Origin: Myxococcus llanfairpwllgwyngyllgogerychwyrndrobwllllantysiliogogogochensis
GTDB taxonomy: Bacteria > Myxococcota > Myxococcia > Myxococcales > Myxococcaceae
Direction of reading: 5' to 3'
Length of the DNA stretch: 64,000 nt
Assembly: GCF_006636215.1 (NCBI RefSeq)
Contig: NZ_VIFM01000004.1
Coordinates: 1 to 64,000 of the forward strand
Part shown: positions 61,301 through 64,000 of the stretch, piece after piece
Position numbering within the stretch: position 1 is the stretch's first letter
Layout of the letters: each line of letters opens with the position of its first letter
Translations under genes and position numbers: made by a program
Notes under the pieces: generated by a model
Database searches by the model: none
Seen by the model: only the letters and a program-made list of their open reading frames with translations
What the model was told of the DNA's origin: nothing

Positions 61301-64000
61301 GTCATCGCCCTGGAGGTCGGCCGGACGCGGCGACGCTCCCGGTGAATCGGTGAGCGACTCGACGAGGACCGCGCCTTCCCGCCACGCTTCTGGGAGTTGC
61401 TCACGCCGAGGCCCATCCGTGACGACGACCCGGGGGCGCGCGTCGCCCAGCATGTAGGCCACGCGCTCCGCCGGGTAGCCCGGATCGAGCGGCACATACG
61501 CGCCGCCGACTTCGAGGACGCCGAGCAATGTGGCGAGCAGCTCGGGGGAGCGGGGGAGGAAGACGGCGACCGGCGTCCCTCGGTGGACCCCGTGCCGTGC
61601 CAGCTCGCGGGCCACGACGTGGGCGCGGAGGGCGAGGGCGTCGTAGCGCACGGTGCGCTCGCCCATGAGCGCGGCGGGCGCCGCCGGCGTGTGGTCCACC
61701 CACGCTCGGAAGCGCTCGAGGATGGACCGGGGCGAAGGTCGCTCACGCCGGCCCGACTCCAGGTGCGCGAGTTCACGCTGCTCGTCCGCGGACAGGAGCG
61801 ATACGGTGTCCAGCCGCTGGTCGGGGTTGGCTGCCGCGGCCTCGAGGAACATGCGCAGGTGGCCGAGCAGGCGCCGCGCGGTGTTCGCGTCGAACAGCGC
61901 CGTGGCGTACCGCAGTGTCCCCTGCAACCCGCTGGCGGTCTCCGTGAAGGACAGGCTGAGGTCGAACCTGGCCGGCTCTTCCGGCGCGCCGACAGGGCGC
62001 AGCTTGAGACCCCCGGGCAGGGCCAGCTCTGGAACCGGCGCGTTCTGCAGGATGAGCAGAACCTGGAACAGCGGCGAGCGGCTGCGGTCGCGCGGCGGCG
62101 CCAGGGCTTCCACCAGCTTGTCGAAGGGGATGTCCTGGTGGGCGTAGGCCGCCAGCGTCACCTCGCGCACCCGACCCACGAGTTCGCGGAACGTGGGGTT
62201 GCCCGACAGCCGCGTTCGCAGGGCGAGCGTGTTGATGAAGAAGCCGACGATGCTCTCGAGCTCGACGCGGTTGCGCCCGGCGATGGGTGTGCCCACGACG
62301 ATGTCGTCCTGCCCCGAGTGACGGGCCAGGACCGATTGGAAGCCCGCGAGCAGGACCATGAAGAGCGTGGCGCCCTCGCGCCGGCCCAGCTCCTTCAGCC
62401 CGTCGGTGAGTTCACGAGGGAGGTCCAGCGGATGACTCGCCCCGTCGTATGACGGCGTCGCTGGCCGGGGCCGATCCGTCGGCAGCTCCAGCGCCGGAGG
62501 GGCTCCCGCGAGTCGCGTGCGCCAGTGCGCGAGCTCCGCTTCGAGCACGTCGCCTTGGAGCCGCTCCCGCTGCCAGCGGGCGAAGTCCGCATACTGCATG
62601 GTGAGCTCGGGCAGGCGGGGCCGCCGCCCGGCCGCGAAGGCCGTGTAGAGCTCCGCCAGCTCACGGATGAGCAGGCCGAGTGACCACGCGTCGAAGATGC
62701 TGTGGTGCACCGTGAGCGTGACGACGTGCTCGCGCGCGGCCAGCTTGATGAGTCGGGCGCGCAGGAGCGGTCCCTTCTCCAGGTCGAAGGGCCGGCGTCC
62801 CTCTTCCTCCGCGACGCGGCGTGCCTCGTCCGCGCGCGTGTCGTCGGAGCGATCGCGCAGGTCGGTGACGGGTACCTCCAGGTCGAGCCGGCGGGCGATC
62901 ACCTGGACGACCTGGTCCCCCTCCTCGACGAAGGTGGTCCTGAGCGCCTCGTGGCGAGCCGCCAGTGCATCGAGGCTCCGCCCCAGGGCGCCCACGTCGA
63001 GGTCACCGTCACACTGGAGCGCCGTGTGGATGTTGTAGACGGACGTGCCCGGCTCCAGGCGCTCCCAGAACCAGAGGCGCTGCTGGGCGAAGGACAGTGG
63101 GGCGCGGGGCGGTGTGGCGCTCGCTGTCGTGGGCGCGGGATCTGGGCGCGTCTCGGGCCCGCTCCGGCTTTGGGTGATCGCCTCCGCGAGGCCGGCGACC
63201 GTCGGGGTCTCGAACAACGTCCGGATCGGCAGCTCGACCCGGTAGGTCTCTCGCAGGCGCGACAGCAACTGCGTCCCGAGCAGCGAGTGCCCACCGAGAT
63301 CGAAGAAGCTGTCGTGGCGGCCCACCGGGGTCACGCCGAGGAGCTCCTGCCACATCGCCGCCAGCTCCTGTTCCAATGCGTCGCGAGGGGCCACGTAGCC
63401 GGTCGCGAGTTGGGGGCGCGCATGCGACGACACCGCGCTCGCCGCGTCCCCACGCGCCGCCACCGGCTGGACCCACGTGGCCAACCGCGCGGAGAGGTCT
63501 CCGGTCGATACGATCCAGCGCGGAACGTCGCCGCGGAGCACGCTCTGGAACGCGGCGACGCCCTCGGCCATCGTGAGCGCCAGCATCCCCTCGTCGAGCG
63601 TCTCCTCGTCGCCCCAGCCATCCCAGTCCACGCTGAGCCAGGGCGTGGACTCGCTCCGGTTCTGGCGGGCAGCGAAGGCGTCCATGAACAGGTTTGCCGC
63701 CGCATAGGCCGCGAACCCGATTCCTCCCAGCACCGCCGCCAGGGAGGATTGCAGCAGCACGAAGTCCAGCGCGCGGCCCCGCAGCGCGCGTTCGAGCGCC
63801 AGGACTCCGCGCACCTTCGCGTCGAATTGCTCCGCATGCCGCGCGTCACCAGGGTCCAGGACCGGGACGTGGGCCCGCTCACCCAGGCTTCCCGCCGAGT
63901 GGATCACCCCGTGGAGGGCTCCGAAGCGCGCCTCGGTTCGCGCGAGGACCTCCGCGACTTCCTCCGGGCGGGAGATGTCCGCGCGGAGCACAAGGACTTC
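55394..64000 (-). CDS. Hybrid PKS/NRPS megasynthase, C-terminal part
   Basis: An open frame from the window end to the stop at 55394, about 2868 residues, with the N-terminus outside. Domains in order (approximate residues): ketoreductase end (1-140; GFAAYAAANLFMDAF), carrier (200-275; GGHSLLG), condensation (295-735; HHSIFDA), adenylation A1 (745-1255; YTSGSTGMPKG), carrier (1275-1350), condensation (1370-1805; HHIISDG), adenylation A2 (1820-2315; FTSGSTGQPKG), carrier (2330-2405), and a final condensation domain (2420-2868; HHAITDY). No thioesterase or reductase follows. The A2 pocket reads DASTIAAVCK by alignment to GrsA, close to known Tyr codes; A1 gives no confident match. Confidence 0.93.
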   Translation of the reverse strand, partial: EVLVLRADISRPEEVAEVLARTEARFGALHGVIHSAGSLGERAHVPVLDPGDARHAEQFDAKVRGVLALERALRGRALDFVLLQSSLAAVLGGIGFAAYAAANLFMDAFAARQNRSESTPWLSVDWDGWGDEETLDEGMLALTMAEGVAAFQSVLRGDVPRWIVSTGDLSARLATWVQPVAARGDAASAVSSHARPQLATGYVAPRDALEQELAAMWQELLGVTPVGRHDSFFDLGGHSLLGTQLLSRLRETYRVELPIRTLFETPTVAGLAEAITQSRSGPETRPDPAPTTASATPPRAPLSFAQQRLWFWERLEPGTSVYNIHTALQCDGDLDVGALGRSLDALAARHEALRTTFVEEGDQVVQVIARRLDLEVPVTDLRDRSDDTRADEARRVAEEEGRRPFDLEKGPLLRARLIKLAAREHVVTLTVHHSIFDAWSLGLLIRELAELYTAFAAGRRPRLPELTMQYADFARWQRERLQGDVLEAELAHWRTRLAGAPPALELPTDRPRPATPSYDGASHPLDLPRELTDGLKELGRREGATLFMVLLAGFQSVLARHSGQDDIVVGTPIAGRNRVELESIVGFFINTLALRTRLSGNPTFRELVGRVREVTLAAYAHQDIPFDKLVEALAPPRDRSRSPLFQVLLILQNAPVPELALPGGLKLRPVGAPEEPARFDLSLSFTETASGLQGTLRYATALFDANTARRLLGHLRMFLEAAAANPDQRLDTVSLLSADEQRELAHLESGRRERPSPRSILERFRAWVDHTPAAPAALMGERTVRYDALALRAHVVARELARHGVHRGTPVAVFLPRSPELLATLLGVLEVGGAYVPLDPGYPAERVAYMLGDARPRVVVTDGPRREQLPEAWREGAVLVESLTDSPGASPRPADLQGDDVSHLVYTSGSTGMPKGIIGHHAGILNYVDYLERTYRPGPGDVALQLASASFDASLRDMLAPVLMGTPVVFADGDRGRDPEELLAAIERYRVTLLPSVVPSLLRLLLAAAGTRPRELGTVRLILCSGERLLATDVERARAVFGAHVRIVNQYGPTECTLTSTFHIATPQDLVGVVPAGRPIDNAEVVLLDARGERVPTGVVGHIHIGGNGVTHGFLGRPDLTAERFVPHLDGDRPGARLYATGDYGRWRADGALEFVGRRDDQVKVRGNRVELGEIESNLTRCPGVGAAVVLAVPEQDGDTRLVACIVASDAGAPSDTELTTFLAARLPEPMLPSAYVLLDVLPRTPNGKADRAALMPAATAARRRGGADSGAPSVAPRTPTQEIVAGLWAQLLSVERVGIHDSFFDLGGHSLLATQAVSRVRVALGVEVPLRELFTHPTVEALSARIDELAMSRQSARGRPPLVPAPRTQGLPLSFAQKRLWVVDRLRPGDPAYNISGAIRVRGAIDADVLERCVAEIVRRHESLRTTFEFVGEEPVQRIAAELEVPLGRVDLSDFPEPEREDLVARLVAKETGWSFALAQGPLLRVSLLRLSEAEHVLVFAMHHIISDGWSRGILVRDLMALYVAFVAGQPSPLPKPVLQYADFAHWQRSWLRDEVLEAQLAYWRRRLAGVPPVLALPTDRPRPVAQSLRGAHYRATLPPLLVEALKRLGRTEGVTLFMTLMAGFQALLSRYTGQEDLTVGTDVAGRNNADLEGLIGFFVNQLVIRGQLDGNPPFRALLTRVRDTALEAYANQDLPFEELVRAVNPERSLGHTPLFQVKLALQNQPFTELQLPGLSLSGVAFENASSKFDLTLVLEEFEGSLVGLWEFSTDLFEEATIARMAAAYQRVLEAVVTAPDLRLSSLPVLADEERHRLLVEWNATDAELSVDRCAHHLFEEQARRTPEAPAVSFQGHALTYAELDRRANQLAHHLRGLGVGPELRVGVCLERSLELVVALLGVLKAGGSFVPLDPGYPTERLSLLLRESAVSVLLTQDAVLDELPLRSELPVCLDSDWTDIARHPTSAPSVDVTPENLAYVIFTSGSTGQPKGVLLAHRGLCNTALALAAAFDISPGSRVLQASALGFDASVSEVFSTLLSGGCLHLALRDELMPGAPLRDLIQREAITTVTLTPPVLAQLEPRALDTLRVVISAGDACTPELAARWKPGRRFLNAYGPTEVTVCASISPDVKVERPSIGRPLPNVRLYVLDPHLQPVPLGSTGELYVGGVGLARGYLERPDLTAERFIPSPFALTPGERMYRTGDLVRALPSGEFEFSGRVDNQVKVRGFRVELGEVEAVLGQAPGVHEAVVVARADAAGGKRLVAYFVAREDTRLAVEDLRAFLRDRLPDYMVPSAWVLLTALPLTPHGKVDAKALPAPEAVPGTEDIRQRTPPRTPTEELIAEVWADVLQCGSVGVDDDFFELGGHSLMATQVTTRVGGVFGLELSLTDFFSKPTVAALATHIDSLGGTSGPRVPPVVSTPPCEVLPLSPRQQVYWSDEEKGPEDLANSSPAAFRLDGPLDTEALREGFDLLVRRHEILRTSFPVIDGTPMQRIASQGEARLQVIELGDLPEQQRQAELMRRIDEEQHRPFDVAQGPLLRAWVFRLTADTHVLLLNQHHAITDYVSTSLFMGELAEVYAAIREGLPPRLPEPALQYRDVTRWEHDWLRGGALEQLRAYWSLKLASPVLEVALPYRRPRQRHEGIVSSLQPFLLSPELSRATRALCRKEGVTPFVLMLAAFQVVLSRCAGQEDIAVGFSHANRQRMELEKVLGMFAGYMVLRTDLSGDPSFLEVLRRARSTYLEAFQHQGLPHTELVKLMPPPWQVGFSFTRVDRAQATSVAGLSVSPLPLHRTRSLTDLKLNVVETPEGLGGTFEYKADLFEHESIEAMQDDFQALLEFIVAAPDQRLSELPRRTHALGLAHGRHETA

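Overview
The window is high-GC bacterial DNA with the gene style of a predatory/fruiting myxobacterium (Myxococcota, Myxococcus/Corallococcus type). Pointers are the many Cys-rich lipoproteins with a LxxC lipobox, the Gly/Thr/Asp-rich linkers in secreted proteins, the DUF1501/DUF1800 pair, the many GTG starts, and a large hybrid PKS/NRPS gene next to housekeeping genes. This assignment is an inference from style, not from a database match.

Layout. 1-4.7 kb: the end of an MFS exporter, then small scattered genes (Cys-rich lipoproteins, DUF1801, a GNAT acetyltransferase). 4.76-21.84 kb: eighteen tightly packed minus-strand genes that build a headless contractile phage-tail-like particle. In transcription order they are a helical protein, sheath, tube-like protein, chaperone-like protein, a low-complexity protein in the tape-measure slot, gpD-like hub, DNA-circulation-N-like protein, helical protein, gpV-like spike, a three-repeat protein, gp25/W-like protein, a small baseplate protein, baseplate J, a tail-protein-I-like protein, a tail fibre with an S74 self-cleaving chaperone, a small coiled coil and two unassigned proteins. 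No capsid, portal, terminase, integrase, lysis gene or AAA+ ATPase is visible. The first gene has a sigma70-like promoter with a dyad just downstream of the -10.

22-29.3 kb: Tat-exported DUF1501 protein and DUF1800 lipoprotein (one operon), a secreted glycosidase-like protein with a tandem-repeat linker, a DUF3105 lipoprotein and a DHH-type phosphoesterase. 29.4-40.4 kb: M2 (ACE-like) peptidase, cold-shock protein, a second HELGH metallopeptidase lipoprotein, methyltransferase, FKBP isomerase, PilZ protein, LPP20-like and PEGA proteins, AI-2E-type permease, a secreted unknown and a family-5 (UDGb) uracil-DNA glycosylase.

40.4-47.9 kb: translation block of tRNA-Val(GAC), thrS, rpmI, rplT, pheS, pheT, ihfA and tRNA-Pro(GGG). 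infC is absent from its usual place between thrS and rpmI. A strong terminator ends 12 bases before thrS. 47.9-55.3 kb: polysaccharide deacetylase-like lipoprotein, two family-2 glycosyltransferases with the 3' remnant of a lost paralogue, a monofunctional transglycosylase, sulfotransferase, Asp/Glu racemase family protein and a GT1 glycosyltransferase. 55.4-64.0 kb: the 3' part of a giant PKS/NRPS gene (KR-T-C-A-T-C-A-T-C), which ends in a condensation domain without a thioesterase and runs off the window. The sulfotransferase, racemase and GT1 genes may be tailoring genes of this pathway.
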